This document shows, piece by piece, positions 55,163-64,000 of a stretch of DNA of 64,000 nt (position 1 is the first letter of the stretch; every line of letters starts with the position of its first letter). Made by a program: the position numbers and the translations under genes. Under the pieces are notes generated by a model. It was not told where the DNA came from. It saw nothing but the letters and a program-made list of their open reading frames with translations, and did not search any database. The stretch lies in assembly GCA_029262065.1 (NCBI GenBank), contig JAJDAC010000046.1, positions 62,001 to 126,000 of the forward strand. The letters run 5' to 3'. This DNA is from Candidatus Krumholzibacteriota bacterium (GTDB taxonomy: Bacteria > Krumholzibacteriota > Krumholzibacteriia > JAJRXK01).

Positions 55163-56545
55163 ATGCAACCACGGGATCAATGGACTTCCAATCTGGGATT
55201 CGTTCTCGCCGCCGCCGGTAGCGCCGTGGGTCTGGGAAATCTCTGGAAATTCCCCTACATCACGTATGCCAACGATGGCGGAGCGTTCGTGCTGGTGTAC
55301 CTGCTGTGCATCCTGTTGGTGGGAATGCCCATCATGATGGCCGAAATCATGGTGGGACGAAAGACCCAGAAAAGCCCGGTTGGTGCCATGAAGGAGGCCG
55401 TTGGCGATGCCTGGGGCCTGGTCGGCGGCTTTGGCGTGTTGAGCGGGTTCCTGTTGCTGGGCTTCTATACCAACGTCGCTGGCTGGACCATTTTGTACGT
55501 AGTGGAGTGTCTGGACTGGTCCACCGGTGGTTTCGACTCGGCGCAGGCGGGTGGCGACGCATTCGTGGGCATGATCCAGAACGGTGGCCTGCAAGTGGGG
55601 TTGTCGGCGCTTTTCATGGGCGCGACGGTCTGGGTGGTATCCAATGGCGTGAGCGGTGGCATCGAGCGCGCCGCGCGGATCCTGTTGCCTGTTCTCTTTG
55701 GCATCCTGCTCGTGCTGTTCTTCAACAGTCTGCGCATGGATGGCGCGGGCGAAGCGTGGGGCTTCATCTTCAGGCCCAACTTCTCCGAGCTGGGGCGCGA
55801 TGGAGTGCTCGAGGCGCTTGGCCATTCATTCTTCACGCTGTCGCTGGGCATGGGCGCCATGGTCACCTACGGGTCATACATGGCGCGGCGCGACTCGGTG
55901 GTGAAGGCCGCGGGTTGGGTCGTGATACTGGATACGGTCATCGCCATGTTGGCCACCATCATCATGTTCTCGGTCATCTTCAGTCAGCCTGGTTTGCGCG
56001 AGAGTGTGGGACGCTCGACCGCGGGCATGTTGTTCATCACCCTGCCCGAGTTGTTCTACACGATCGTTCCCATGGGCAAGGTCCTGGCGCCGTTGTTCTA
56101 CACGCTGGTGGGTTTCGCTGCTCTCACCTCCACGGTTTCCCTGCTGGAAGTCGTGGTCAGCTACTTCATCGACGAGCGCGGCGTTTCGCGAAAGAAGGCC
56201 AGCTTGATCTGTGGTGGTTCCACGTTCGGGCTGTCCATCCTCACCGGGTTGTCGTTCGGTGCGGTGGGAGGTCTCAGCAGTTTCGAGATCTTCCACGAGG
56301 AAGCGGGACTGTTCGCAACCCTCGATCATTTCGTGGCCAACTGGGCGCTGCCGTTGGGAGGCTTCTTCCTCACGGTGGGCGTGGGCTGGTTCATGCCCAA
56401 GGCCGTTACGCGGGCCGAGTTGGAAGACTCTGGTACCCCCGGATTCGTCTACCCGGTCTGGCTGTTCTTCATTCGGTTTGTCTCGCCCGTAGCGGTGGGC
56501 GCGATCATCCTGGCCGTCATCCTGGGCGAGGCCGACTTCAACTAG
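55163..56545 (+). CDS. neurotransmitter:sodium symporter (NSS) family transporter
   Basis: 460-residue LeuT-fold membrane protein importing an amino acid or amine with sodium. The first unwound helix shows GSAVGLGNLWKFPYITY, the sodium and substrate site; about eleven helices follow. Other family landmarks are GGIERAARILLPVLF and SFFTLSLGMGAMVTYGSYM. AGGAGA lies five bases before ATG 55163. No partner gene hints at the substrate. Confidence 0.94.
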   Translation: MQPRDQWTSNLGFVLAAAGSAVGLGNLWKFPYITYANDGGAFVLVYLLCILLVGMPIMMAEIMVGRKTQKSPVGAMKEAVGDAWGLVGGFGVLSGFLLLGFYTNVAGWTILYVVECLDWSTGGFDSAQAGGDAFVGMIQNGGLQVGLSALFMGATVWVVSNGVSGGIERAARILLPVLFGILLVLFFNSLRMDGAGEAWGFIFRPNFSELGRDGVLEALGHSFFTLSLGMGAMVTYGSYMARRDSVVKAAGWVVILDTVIAMLATIIMFSVIFSQPGLRESVGRSTAGMLFITLPELFYTIVPMGKVLAPLFYTLVGFAALTSTVSLLEVVVSYFIDERGVSRKKASLICGGSTFGLSILTGLSFGAVGGLSSFEIFHEEAGLFATLDHFVANWALPLGGFFLTVGVGWFMPKAVTRAELEDSGTPGFVYPVWLFFIRFVSPVAVGAIILAVILGEADFN

Positions 56546-56624
56546 TCGCTCCTGGTAGCTTCGGCCCGGCCCATCGCTTGCACGAAGGTTTTCGAGGAAT
56601 CCGTCTTCGCTTTGCTTATGTGAA

Positions 56625-58736
56625 GTGAACGCGCGGACTTGGGAGCCACCGCAGCGAAAGCAAACCCCCGTGTCCAATTCCGGGTTGCACACCGATGAAC
56701 CCATCCCTGCCGGGCAACGGCAGGATGTGCCTGGCGTAGAGCCAGCGCTGGCGCCATTGCGTCAGGCGTTCGATTCGTTGAACGAAGCTCAACGGCAGAG
56801 TCAGGTCGCGCTCGAGGCACTCTTGAAGCACCTGGAAACGGTGATCACTTCCACGCCGAACCAGCCAGCCCCGGTCACGGAACCAGCCGCGCCCGTGCCC
56901 GCGGAGTCGCCTGCTTCGGAGCCTGTGCCCGTTACGTTTCCCGAGCTGACCGCGCCCGCGCCCGTGACGCCGTTTGCGCCGCCGGGGTCTTCAACAATGA
57001 CCGAGGCCCTGGTGGGCCCGCGGCCGGGTGGGTCGGGGGCCGAGACCCGCCGGCAGGTGCGTCGAACTCTCACCGACACGCATCGGCTGCTCAGTCAGAT
57101 CGACCGCATCACCGACGAAGATGCGTTGGTGGAACGGTTGTGGGAGCTGGCCCGCAAACGCGGCCTGCGCACGATGCTCTTGTTCGACAAGGGTCGCGTG
57201 ATCCAGGCTGAGCGCGCGGCCGGTTTCGAGAACTTTGAAGGGTCGAAACAGAACCGACTGAAGAAGGTCTCGGTACGCTACGAAGCCGACGGACTGTTCG
57301 CCGCACTCGTGGCCGAACGGGCCGTGTATTCGGGACCGCGACCGGTTCGCGGTCTGCCCGTGGACCTGGTGTTGGTAATGGGCAAGCGCACGCCGGCGTG
57401 GTGTCTGCTCATTCCGCTGCCGTACCGCAATCGCTGGGGCCGGTTCATGTACGTCGATGCTCAGGCGTCCCAACTCGAGGGTATCCTTTTCCTCGATACC
57501 CTGGCTCGCTACACCGTCATGCAACTGCGTGCATCCCGAACCCATCAACACAAGCCAGCCGACAAGGTGCGCGGTTTCATGGAACTCGCGCTGCGCGATC
57601 GTAAGAAGAAGCTCGCCCGCTCGAAGCCAAGTGCGCCCCCGCAACCGGCCCAGGAATCGCCGGACGCGTTGGTCGTGACGGCTGAAACCTCGCTGGCCGC
57701 GCCCGTGGTGCCCGATCTCCTGGCGCCGGCCGAGCTGGAGGCGCTGACCGTGGAGCCGGAACCGGATATCCCGCCGCCGCCGGCGCCTCGCGTCGGCAAG
57801 CTACCCGTGATTCCCGATGTGGTTTCCGGCGGGCCGGAATCGCCGTCCACCTGGGAGCCGCCGCGCCCTGACCGATTCGGTGAGAACGGTGAGTTGCTGC
57901 GTCCCCTGATGCCGCAGGAAATCCTGAATCGCATTGGTCAGCTTCCCACCATGCCTCATGTGGCCGGGCGTGTGCTGGAGATGTTGAACGACCCCGAGGC
58001 CACGGTGGCGTCGCTGCAGGAAGCCATCGGCACCGACCAGGCGTTGTCGGTACGGCTTCTCCAGATTGCCAACAGCTCGCTGTACGGGTCCATGCGCAAC
58101 TGCAACACGATCAGTGAAGCTGTTGTTCGTCTTGGTTTTACCGCTATTCGTTCATGGTTGATGGCCACGGTTACGCGCAGCGCATTCCTGAAGGATGGCG
58201 CGGCACCGGAACTCCATGCGCTCTGGCAACAATCGGTGGTGTCGGGTATGGCCGCGCAAATGGTTGCCGAGCAGACCGGGCGCTTGAACCCCGAGCTGGC
58301 GTTCCTCGGCGGATTGATGCAGAACATCGGTCTGCTGCTGTTGGCGAGGAACCGGCCCGAGGTGTTCTCCCACATCAACGCCGTGGCTTCGCACAACCAG
58401 GTACCCTACTTCGAAGTCGAACGAAGTCTGTTGGGTTTTGACCACGCCGACATGGGCGCGATCATTCTCGAGCGCTGGGGCCTGGGCGAGAATCTGGTCT
58501 CAGCGGTGGCCGCCCATCACCGATTGGAATCGGCGGGATCCGCGGAAACGTTCGCGACGATCATCGCCATGGGCGAGGAAATCGCCATGCGCCTGGCGAG
58601 CGGGCCGACCGAGGCCGTCGAAGCCGACCTGGCCGATAGCGAGATCGCCCAGCGATTGGGTCTGGACTCGATGGTGTTGGCCGATTTGAACGAACGCCTG
58701 GGTCGAATGATGCTCGATCGTAGCCTGGTGGGCTAG
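56625..58736 (+). CDS. HDOD-domain signalling protein with GAF-like region
   Basis: 703 residues read from GTG 56625; a GTG at 56670 is possible and no ribosome site settles it. A Pro/Ala-rich N-terminus (1-135) leads to a folded region of about 200 residues ([22 protein letters not shown], then [18 protein letters not shown]) that resembles a GAF-type sensor. After a second Pro-rich linker the HDOD domain runs from about 425 to 630 ([47 protein letters not shown]). HDOD proteins act in cyclic-di-nucleotide or stress signalling without the HD metal residues. Shares stop bases with tdk. Confidence 0.82.
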   Translation: MNARTWEPPQRKQTPVSNSGLHTDEPIPAGQRQDVPGVEPALAPLRQAFDSLNEAQRQSQVALEALLKHLETVITSTPNQPAPVTEPAAPVPAESPASEPVPVTFPELTAPAPVTPFAPPGSSTMTEALVGPRPGGSGAETRRQVRRTLTDTHRLLSQIDRITDEDALVERLWELARKRGLRTMLLFDKGRVIQAERAAGFENFEGSKQNRLKKVSVRYEADGLFAALVAERAVYSGPRPVRGLPVDLVLVMGKRTPAWCLLIPLPYRNRWGRFMYVDAQASQLEGILFLDTLARYTVMQLRASRTHQHKPADKVRGFMELALRDRKKKLARSKPSAPPQPAQESPDALVVTAETSLAAPVVPDLLAPAELEALTVEPEPDIPPPPAPRVGKLPVIPDVVSGGPESPSTWEPPRPDRFGENGELLRPLMPQEILNRIGQLPTMPHVAGRVLEMLNDPEATVASLQEAIGTDQALSVRLLQIANSSLYGSMRNCNTISEAVVRLGFTAIRSWLMATVTRSAFLKDGAAPELHALWQQSVVSGMAAQMVAEQTGRLNPELAFLGGLMQNIGLLLLARNRPEVFSHINAVASHNQVPYFEVERSLLGFDHADMGAIILERWGLGENLVSAVAAHHRLESAGSAETFATIIAMGEEIAMRLASGPTEAVEADLADSEIAQRLGLDSMVLADLNERLGRMMLDRSLVG

Positions 58737-59446
58737 CCCACTCCGCCACTTCGCCGAAAACTCGAGGGAACATCCGACTCGCCGTTGCTGGTCTTTTCGG
58801 CGCGGGCGGCGTCAGGTTTGGGCACGGGCGCGGGTGGCAGCTCCTGCGTGGGGGCCACGGTCTCCGGCGACTCGAGCTGGGACTCTTCACGCGGTGGTTC
58901 GAAGCAGTACCGACAGCGGGCTTCGTACATCCCCTGCGCGCCGATCTCGATGCGCTCGTGGCTCTCGGTCAGGCGTTGGGTGTGGTTGGCCGGACCGCCG
59001 CAAACCATGCAGATAGCCAGCTGTTTCGAGACGTACTCGGCGATCGCCAGAATCTGGGGTACCGGTTCAAAGGGGCGGCCCCGATAGTCCAGGTCGAGTC
59101 CGGCTACGAGCACCCGCTTGCCCAGATTGGCCAGGCGCGTGCACGCATTCACGATTCCGTGGTCGAAGAACTGTACTTCGTCGATTCCCACGACCTCGGC
59201 CCGGTCGTCGACGCGCGCCAGCAATTCCTGCGAATCCGCCACCGTGATGGATCGCAGCCGCATCTGGCTGTGGCTCACGATGTGGTCTTCGGCGAACCGG
59301 TCGTCCAATCCGGGCTTGAAGATCTGGACCCGTTGCCGGGCCAGTTCGGCCCGTCGCAGACGGCGAATGAGCTCTTCGCTCTTGCCGCTGAACATGCTGC
59401 CGCAGATGGCCTCGATCCAGCCGGTTTTGGGATGAAGACGTTGCAT
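58733..59446 (-). CDS. tdk: thymidine kinase
   Basis: 237 residues from ATG 59446. Type II thymidine kinase: P-loop [11 protein letters not shown], the DEVQ box ([11 protein letters not shown]) with catalytic Glu, and the zinc site made of CMVC and CRYC pairs around the lasso. About 50 extra residues, Pro and Glu rich ([18 protein letters not shown]), extend past the normal end near 190. It salvages thymidine to TMP. Its stop shares the CTAG with the HDOD stop; the divergent 69-base region to the BtpA-family gene holds an inverted repeat. Confidence 0.95.
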   Translation of the reverse strand: MQRLHPKTGWIEAICGSMFSGKSEELIRRLRRAELARQRVQIFKPGLDDRFAEDHIVSHSQMRLRSITVADSQELLARVDDRAEVVGIDEVQFFDHGIVNACTRLANLGKRVLVAGLDLDYRGRPFEPVPQILAIAEYVSKQLAICMVCGGPANHTQRLTESHERIEIGAQGMYEARCRYCFEPPREESQLESPETVAPTQELPPAPVPKPDAARAEKTSNGESDVPSSFRRSGGVG

Positions 59447-59475
59447 TGCGTTGGCCGGGGCTCGAGTAAATTCGG

Positions 59476-59507
59476 ACGGGGACAAGGAGGATATCCCCTG
59501 TCCCCGT
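59476..59507. promoter_or_regulatory. inverted repeat between tdk and the BtpA-family gene
   Basis: ACGGGGACA (59476-59484) and TGTCCCCGT (59499-59507) are perfect 9-base arms around 14 bases that include AGGAGGATAT. Placed inside a 69-base divergent gap, it could be an operator shared by both genes, or an RNA hairpin that hides the AGGAGG ribosome-site-like bases. Confidence 0.5.
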
Positions 59508-59515
59508 AGCTCGCA

Positions 59516-60415
59516 ATGGCCGACCCGGAGCAGACCGTTCTCCTGCCGCCGGGCGTGTGGTACTCTCGTCGGCCGATGAGCGCAAAACCCCAAAAACCCG
59601 TCACTTCCCGCCTTACGCGGGCCGATCTGGCCAATGGCGGTTTCCCCCGCTTGTGGGGTATGGTCCACCTGCCCCCGCTTGCGGGCAGTCCGGACTACGA
59701 CGGCAATCCCCACGCCGCGGTCCAGGCGGCCCTGGCCGACGCTCAAGCTCTGGTGGACGCGGGGTTCGACGGCGTGATGGTCGAGAACTACGGGGATGTA
59801 CCCTTCTTTGCCGAAGAGGTTCCCGCGGTTACCGTGGCGGCTCTGGCGCGCTGTGCCGGGGCCATTCGCGATCGATGGCCCCAGCTGAGCCTGGGTGTGA
59901 ACTGCCTGCGCAACGATGCGCGGGCGGCCGTTTCCATCGCCAGTGCCGTTGGCGCGCAGGCCGTGCGGATAAACGTGCACACCGGAGCGGCGTTGACCGA
60001 TCAGGGTCTGGTGCAGGGCAAAGCCGCGGCCACACTTCGATTGCGTTCGCAGCTCGACAGCTCGGCCTGCATTCTGGCCGATGTACGCGTGAAACACGCG
60101 GCGCCCATGGCGCCGCGTTCGCTGATTGACGAAGCGTCGGACATGCGCCAGCGCGGCATGGCCGACGCGTTGCTGGTGACGGGCGCGGGTACCGGTCGTG
60201 AGGCCGATCTTGAAGATGCGCGAACGTTGCGCGAGGCGCTGAGCGACGTGCCCATTCTGGTGGCCAGTGGAGTCACTCCCGACAACGCGGCCCAGTGGTC
60301 GGCCGTGGTAGACGGCGCCATCGTGGGTAGCACACTCATGCGTGGCGGCAAAGCTGGAGCAGGCGTGGACCCGGCCCGGGCAGAAGCCTTCCTGCGAGCC
60401 TGGACAACTCGATAG
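59516..60415 (+). CDS. BtpA/SgcQ-family TIM-barrel protein
   Basis: 299 residues from ATG 59516; the start may instead be ATG 59576 (279 residues), closer to the usual family length, and neither has a clear ribosome site at normal distance. Family wording is plain: [70 protein letters not shown] and VASGVTPDN followed by [10 protein letters not shown]. Members are TIM barrels tied to photosystem I assembly in cyanobacteria and to sugar metabolism (SgcQ) in enterics; the reaction is not established. Confidence 0.85.
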   Translation: MADPEQTVLLPPGVWYSRRPMSAKPQKPVTSRLTRADLANGGFPRLWGMVHLPPLAGSPDYDGNPHAAVQAALADAQALVDAGFDGVMVENYGDVPFFAEEVPAVTVAALARCAGAIRDRWPQLSLGVNCLRNDARAAVSIASAVGAQAVRINVHTGAALTDQGLVQGKAAATLRLRSQLDSSACILADVRVKHAAPMAPRSLIDEASDMRQRGMADALLVTGAGTGREADLEDARTLREALSDVPILVASGVTPDNAAQWSAVVDGAIVGSTLMRGGKAGAGVDPARAEAFLRAWTTR

Positions 60416-60467
60416 CAATCAACGGGAGCCACGGGGACCCCGCACAGAACAAAGTGAGGATATGAGA

Positions 60468-61196
60468 ATGAAGGGTGTGATTCTGGCCGGTGGGCTGGGT
60501 ACGCGACTGCATCCGTTGACGAAGGTGACCAACAAGCATCTGTTGCCGGTCTACCGTAAGCCCATGATCTACTACCCCATTGAAGCCATGGTGGCGGCGG
60601 GAATCCGCGACGTCCTGGTCGTCACCGGTGGCAACAGCGCCGGAGACTTCCTGAAGCTTCTGGGTAACGGATCCGACTTCGGGCTGCCGACGATGAACTA
60701 CACCTACCAGGAGGGGGAGGGGGGCATCGCCGACGCTCTACGCCTGGCGCGGCACTTTGCCGATGATGATCCCATCTGTGTGATCCTGGGCGACAATATC
60801 TTCGAAATGAGCGTGAAGCACGCCGTGGATGATTACCGGAAACAGGGCGGCGGGGCTCGCATTCTCCTGAAGGAAGTACCGGACCCCGAACGTTTCGGCG
60901 TGCCGGTCCTGGACGGCGAGAAGGTCGTGCGCATCGAAGAGAAGCCCAAGAATCCCCAGAGCCAGTACGCGGTAGTGGGACTCTACATGTTCGACCCGCA
61001 TGTGTTCGAGGTCATCGAAACGCTGCAGCCGTCCAATCGCGGCGAGTTGGAGATCACCGACGTGAACAACTGGTACATCGACAACGGCAAGATGAGTTGG
61101 AGTGTGCTCGACGGTTGGTGGACCGACGCGGGCACGTTCGATTCCCTGCTGCGCGCGAGTCAGTTGGTAGCCAAGACCGGCGCCAACAACGCCTAG
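60468..61196 (+). CDS. rmlA: glucose-1-phosphate thymidylyltransferase-type nucleotidyltransferase (short form)
   Basis: 242 residues from ATG 60468; GAGGA lies about eight bases upstream, which favours this ATG over 60462. GGLGTRLHPLT is the nucleotide loop, NKHLLPVYRKPMIYYP the sugar-phosphate site, LGDNIFE carries the metal Asp and EEKPKNPQS the conserved Lys. Enzymes of about 290 residues are usual in E. coli; this short form lacks the C-terminal allosteric extension. It starts a tight pair with rmlB (10-base gap); rmlC and rmlD are not in the window. Confidence 0.92.
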   Translation: MKGVILAGGLGTRLHPLTKVTNKHLLPVYRKPMIYYPIEAMVAAGIRDVLVVTGGNSAGDFLKLLGNGSDFGLPTMNYTYQEGEGGIADALRLARHFADDDPICVILGDNIFEMSVKHAVDDYRKQGGGARILLKEVPDPERFGVPVLDGEKVVRIEEKPKNPQSQYAVVGLYMFDPHVFEVIETLQPSNRGELEITDVNNWYIDNGKMSWSVLDGWWTDAGTFDSLLRASQLVAKTGANNA

Positions 61197-61206
61197 GGAG
61201 ATATTC

Positions 61207-62214
61207 GTGAAGATCGTTGTGACCGGCGGCGCCGGGTTCATCGGTAGCAATTTCCTGTTGCAGCAGATCGCGACCTACGACGACTGCCAACTGGTGAACT
61301 TTGACGCGCTGACCTACGCTGGCAATCTGGATAATCTGAGTAGCATTGAGAGCGACCCGCGGTACAGCTTCGTGCGCGGCGACGTCACCAGGCCCGCCGA
61401 CGTGGCCGGCGTGCTCACCGAAGATGTCGATGCCGTGGTTCACTTCGCGGCTGAAAGCCACGTGGATCGCTCGCTCGATCAGGCCGACCTGTTTCTGCGC
61501 ACCAATATCTTGGGTACCCAGGTGTTGTTGGACCGTGCCCGGGAAGTGGGGTTGTCGCGCTTCGTCATGGTGTCGACCGACGAGGTCTACGGTAGTCTGG
61601 GCCCCACGGGATCGTTTCGCGAAGACACCCCGTTGGCTCCGAACAGTCCGTACTCGGCCAGTAAGGCATCGGCCGATCTGTTGTGCCGTGCCTATCACCA
61701 CACCTTCGGGCTGCCCGTCATGACCACGCGGTGCAGCAACAACTACGGACCATTCCAGTTCCCCGAGAAGCTCATCCCCCTGATGATCAGCAACGCGCTG
61801 GAAGACCGATCCCTGCCGGTGTACGGCGACGGCAAGCAGGTGCGGGACTGGTTGCACGTGGTGGATCATTGCACCGCGATCGATGCGGTCATGCGTGCGG
61901 GCGAACCCGGCGAGATCTACAACATCGGTGGAAACAGCGAGCGTGAGAACCTGCAGGTGGTGGGTGCCATTCTCGATGCGTTGGACAAGCCCCGCTCGCT
62001 CATCGAGTACGTCACCGATCGCCCGGGCCACGATCGTCGCTACGCCATCGACGCTTCCAAGATCCACCGCGAGTTGAATTGGCAGCCTTCGGTGGGCTTC
62101 GAGCAAGGCATTGCCGATACCATTGCGTGGTACCTGGACAACCGGGAGTGGTTGGCCAAGGTGCGCAGTGGGGCCTACCGCGAGTACTACGAGCAGATGT
62201 ACGGGAACCGCTGA
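61207..62214 (+). CDS. rmlB: dTDP-glucose 4,6-dehydratase
   Basis: 335-residue short-chain dehydrogenase-fold enzyme from GTG 61207 (GGGAG six bases before). TGGAGFIGSN is the NAD loop, FAAESHVDRS the substrate loop, VSTDEVYG holds the catalytic Thr-Asp-Glu, and YSASKASAD the Tyr-x3-Lys pair. It turns dTDP-glucose into the 4-keto-6-deoxy form, the step after rmlA, for rhamnose or other deoxysugars of the cell surface. Complete and typical. Confidence 0.96.
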   Translation: MKIVVTGGAGFIGSNFLLQQIATYDDCQLVNFDALTYAGNLDNLSSIESDPRYSFVRGDVTRPADVAGVLTEDVDAVVHFAAESHVDRSLDQADLFLRTNILGTQVLLDRAREVGLSRFVMVSTDEVYGSLGPTGSFREDTPLAPNSPYSASKASADLLCRAYHHTFGLPVMTTRCSNNYGPFQFPEKLIPLMISNALEDRSLPVYGDGKQVRDWLHVVDHCTAIDAVMRAGEPGEIYNIGGNSERENLQVVGAILDALDKPRSLIEYVTDRPGHDRRYAIDASKIHRELNWQPSVGFEQGIADTIAWYLDNREWLAKVRSGAYREYYEQMYGNR

Positions 62215-62246
62215 CGCTCCCTCAGCGCATCAAGGAGAGATCAGTC

Positions 62247-62744
62247 ATGAAGTGGACCGATGTGATTCGCGCCACCCTGGTGCGCGATCTGGACACGCTC
62301 GATGCATTGATTCGTTCCTACCCGCGGGAGGAACAACTCTGGGTGACCAACGACTCGGTACGCAACTCAGCTGGCACTTTGGCGCTACATCTGGCGGGTA
62401 ACCTGCGCGCATTCATTGGACGCCAGCTTGGTGACGACGGTTACGTGCGCGACCGCGACGGCGAGTTCAGCCGTCGCGATGTTCCTCGGTCTGAGCTCCT
62501 GGCCGAGATCAAGTCCGCGCGGGAGGTGGTGAACCGCGTGCTTTCCGACCTTGATGACGCCGCGATCGAGGCCGCCCGGCCCGAGCTGGCGAAATTGCCC
62601 ATGCACGGCGTTGCCTATCTCCTGCAGCTGACGGCCCATCTGAGTTATCACGTGGGGCAGATCGACTACCACCGTCGGTTCGTGGCGGGCGTCAGTGATC
62701 CGGTGGGGGCCATGCGCCCCAATACGTTGAACGACGCGGGCTGA
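62247..62744 (+). CDS. DinB-fold (DUF1572-like) protein
   Basis: 165 residues from ATG 62247, with AAGGAG upstream. A four-helix bundle typical of the DinB/YfiT superfamily; metal-type histidines are placed as expected, in LALHLAGNLRAFIG and in LTAHLSYHVGQIDYHRRF. Members include thiol-dependent transferases; many are of unknown role. It lies 32 bases after rmlB, perhaps in the same transcript but without an obvious link. Nothing suggests a damage-inducible gene despite the family name. Confidence 0.88.
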   Translation: MKWTDVIRATLVRDLDTLDALIRSYPREEQLWVTNDSVRNSAGTLALHLAGNLRAFIGRQLGDDGYVRDRDGEFSRRDVPRSELLAEIKSAREVVNRVLSDLDDAAIEAARPELAKLPMHGVAYLLQLTAHLSYHVGQIDYHRRFVAGVSDPVGAMRPNTLNDAG

Positions 62745-62806
62745 AGCGACGAGGCAAACAACCGCCCGAGCTGGTTGGCGCCGAACAATTCGGCCAATGA
62801 ATGAGG

Positions 62807-64000
62807 TCAACCGCTCCGGCGCGGCGTCGACAGCCGGTACAGGGCTTTGCGAGCAATGCTGGCCACGCTATCGCCAAACGCATCGAGCGCGCGGTCGCGC
62901 AGACAAGCCCGCAGGTGAGCCACGGCGTCGTCGTTGCCCACGTTTCCCAGATGATAGGCCGCTTCGCTTCGCACGTCGGCGGACCCGTCGTACAGGGCGC
63001 CGATGAGCTTCCCCTGGGCTTCGCCACCCATCTGCTCGGCCAACACGTGACAGGCGATCGAACGGACCGCGGGGTCGGGGTCGGAAAGCGCACGCTCGAC
63101 CGCCGCGAGGATCTCGTGGCCACCCATCTTACCCAGCGCCAGTACCGCTTCCTGGCGCACATCGGGATTGGGATCGTCCAGTAGATCGCGTACGCGCTTG
63201 ACCGCTTTGGGGTCGCCAATGGCGCCCAGGGCGTTGGCGGCTTCTTCGCGGATGATCGGGTCCTTGCTTTGCAGCAAGCCCAGCAGGGCGATCAGGGCCC
63301 GGTCGGGGTGGATCTTGCGCAACGCAATGACCACTTCACGGTGGAACGCCCGTTCATGCCGGCTGAGCATGTCGACCAGGCAATGCACGGCGGTGCGGCT
63401 GCCGATTTCGCCCAGCGCCGCGATCGCATCGCCGCGCACGGCCGGCCGCGTCTCGTGTCGCACGCTGTTGATCAATACACGCTCGGCGCGGCGGGCCGCA
63501 TCCTTGCCGAATTCGGGTTCGAGCGCGGAGTCGGCGATGCGATGCAGCGCCCGTACCAGGGCGGTGGGATCGGGTTCGGCGTGTCCGTGCACGAGCGGTT
63601 GCGCCAGGAAGCGAATGAACCCCCGTGCGTCCAGCGAGCTGCGGTGACTGGCCAGACCGTCGGCCGCGCGCCGTCGTATCGAGGCCTCGGGATGATCGAG
63701 CAGCTCCAGAAGCAATCGCGTGCTGTCGTCGTCCTGCACGTTGGCCAGGGCATCGACCAACCAGCGCGATCCCTGGGGCCGTTTGGCCACTTTTTCCAGC
63801 CACCGGACCAAGCCGGCGCTACCGCGGCGGACGAGGATGCCTTCAGCCAGGTTCTGCAAGTCGTAGTGTGAGTGGTTCCAGATCAGCTCCAGAAACTCGA
63901 TGAGCAGGTCATCGGGCCACTGACAAAAATCGGACACCATCTGGTTGTGGGCGTCGTGCGTGGCAAGGAAGTCGGCCAGTTGTCGGAGGGTGTCCGGCGT
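62807..64000 (-). CDS. HEAT-repeat protein (start beyond the window)
   Basis: The frame is open to the right edge, so 397 residues of a longer protein are seen; a possible ATG at 63940 exists, but the 20 codons before it (TPDTLRQLADFL and onward) read as protein. From about 60 to the end it is a chain of HEAT/PBS-lyase-type repeats of 31 residues (IIREEAANALGAIGDPKAV, DVRQEAVLALGKMGGHEIL, DVRSEAAYHLGNVGNDDAV). Such proteins are scaffolds or phycobilin-lyase relatives; nothing here points to the latter. It converges on the DinB-fold gene (62 bases between the stops). Confidence 0.85.
   Translation of the reverse strand, partial: TPDTLRQLADFLATHDAHNQMVSDFCQWPDDLLIEFLELIWNHSHYDLQNLAEGILVRRGSAGLVRWLEKVAKRPQGSRWLVDALANVQDDDSTRLLLELLDHPEASIRRRAADGLASHRSSLDARGFIRFLAQPLVHGHAEPDPTALVRALHRIADSALEPEFGKDAARRAERVLINSVRHETRPAVRGDAIAALGEIGSRTAVHCLVDMLSRHERAFHREVVIALRKIHPDRALIALLGLLQSKDPIIREEAANALGAIGDPKAVKRVRDLLDDPNPDVRQEAVLALGKMGGHEILAAVERALSDPDPAVRSIACHVLAEQMGGEAQGKLIGALYDGSADVRSEAAYHLGNVGNDDAVAHLRACLRDRALDAFGDSVASIARKALYRLSTPRRSG

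Noticed and set aside
62247-62744. SOS-inducible dinB (polymerase IV)
   Set aside because: The protein is the small four-helix DinB/YfiT fold, not the DNA polymerase that shares the name.

Overview
The window is a compact, GC-rich bacterial chromosome segment with about 55 protein genes. I saw no rRNA, tRNA, CRISPR, IS or phage genes. The organism is almost certainly a Gram-negative: there is an alginate-export-type outer-membrane barrel, there are several lipoproteins with clear lipoboxes, and dTDP-sugar genes are present. A secreted propeller protein ending in a FlgD-like sorting module, the complete moxR-bat (aerotolerance) operon, a class IV histone-deacetylase homologue, NHL-repeat lipoproteins and paired DUF507 genes together recall the FCB-side uncultured phyla (Krumholzibacteriota, Eisenbacteria, Latescibacterota and relatives). 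This placement is inference. TTG and GTG starts with good Shine-Dalgarno sites are frequent, and 4-8 base gene overlaps are common.

Layout. 1-5300: end of a barrel-like protein, a POT peptide transporter, a DRE-TIM acyl-transferase/lyase and acetyl-CoA synthetase. 5419-11285 (minus strand): two paralogous six-bladed NHL lipoproteins and a cytochrome P460-like lipoprotein, then hairpins and direct repeats, then an ECF sigma factor with a long, repeat-rich anti-sigma factor. 11662-15238: an adenylate-forming PaaK-like ligase overlapping an orphan SufS cysteine desulfurase, preceded by a foldable leader; then a DUF72 protein. 15249-20836: glycolate oxidase glcDEF and lysine 6-aminotransferase behind a 332-base leader. 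20833-27191: K+ channel, adenosine deaminase, an RNA cluster (SpoU methyltransferase, small protein, DEAD helicase with DbpA-type tail), and a PP-loop thiolation enzyme with TusA.

27250-39377: a TPR-fused glycosyltransferase, a HAD-IG nucleotidase, an HNH nuclease, the secreted propeller protein, a TPR protein, a PD40 lipoprotein, a class II aldolase, and a minus-strand operon of two DUF507 proteins, a GT4 glycosyltransferase and an AlgE-like barrel. 39608-54717: moxR, DUF58, a DUF4381-like gene, batA-batE, then mutM, a GT39-TPR fusion, uvrA and a class IV deacetylase, the last four linked by 4-base overlaps. 54702-64000: queD, an NSS transporter, an HDOD signalling protein, thymidine kinase, a BtpA-family protein, rmlA-rmlB, a DinB-fold protein and a HEAT-repeat protein cut by the window end.

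How the genes fit together: carbon entry through acetate (acs), glycolate (glcDEF), peptides (POT), lysine (lat) and nucleosides (add, tdk, 5'-nucleotidase); envelope work through rmlAB, GT2/GT4/GT39 and the barrels; sulfur transfer through SufS, TusA and the PP-loop enzyme; DNA and RNA upkeep through mutM, uvrA, the DEAD helicase, the SpoU methyltransferase and queD. The least explained parts are the NHL/NHL/P460 lipoprotein operon beside the unusual sigma/anti-sigma pair, the ligase-SufS pair with its structured leader, and the small protein between the helicase and the methyltransferase.
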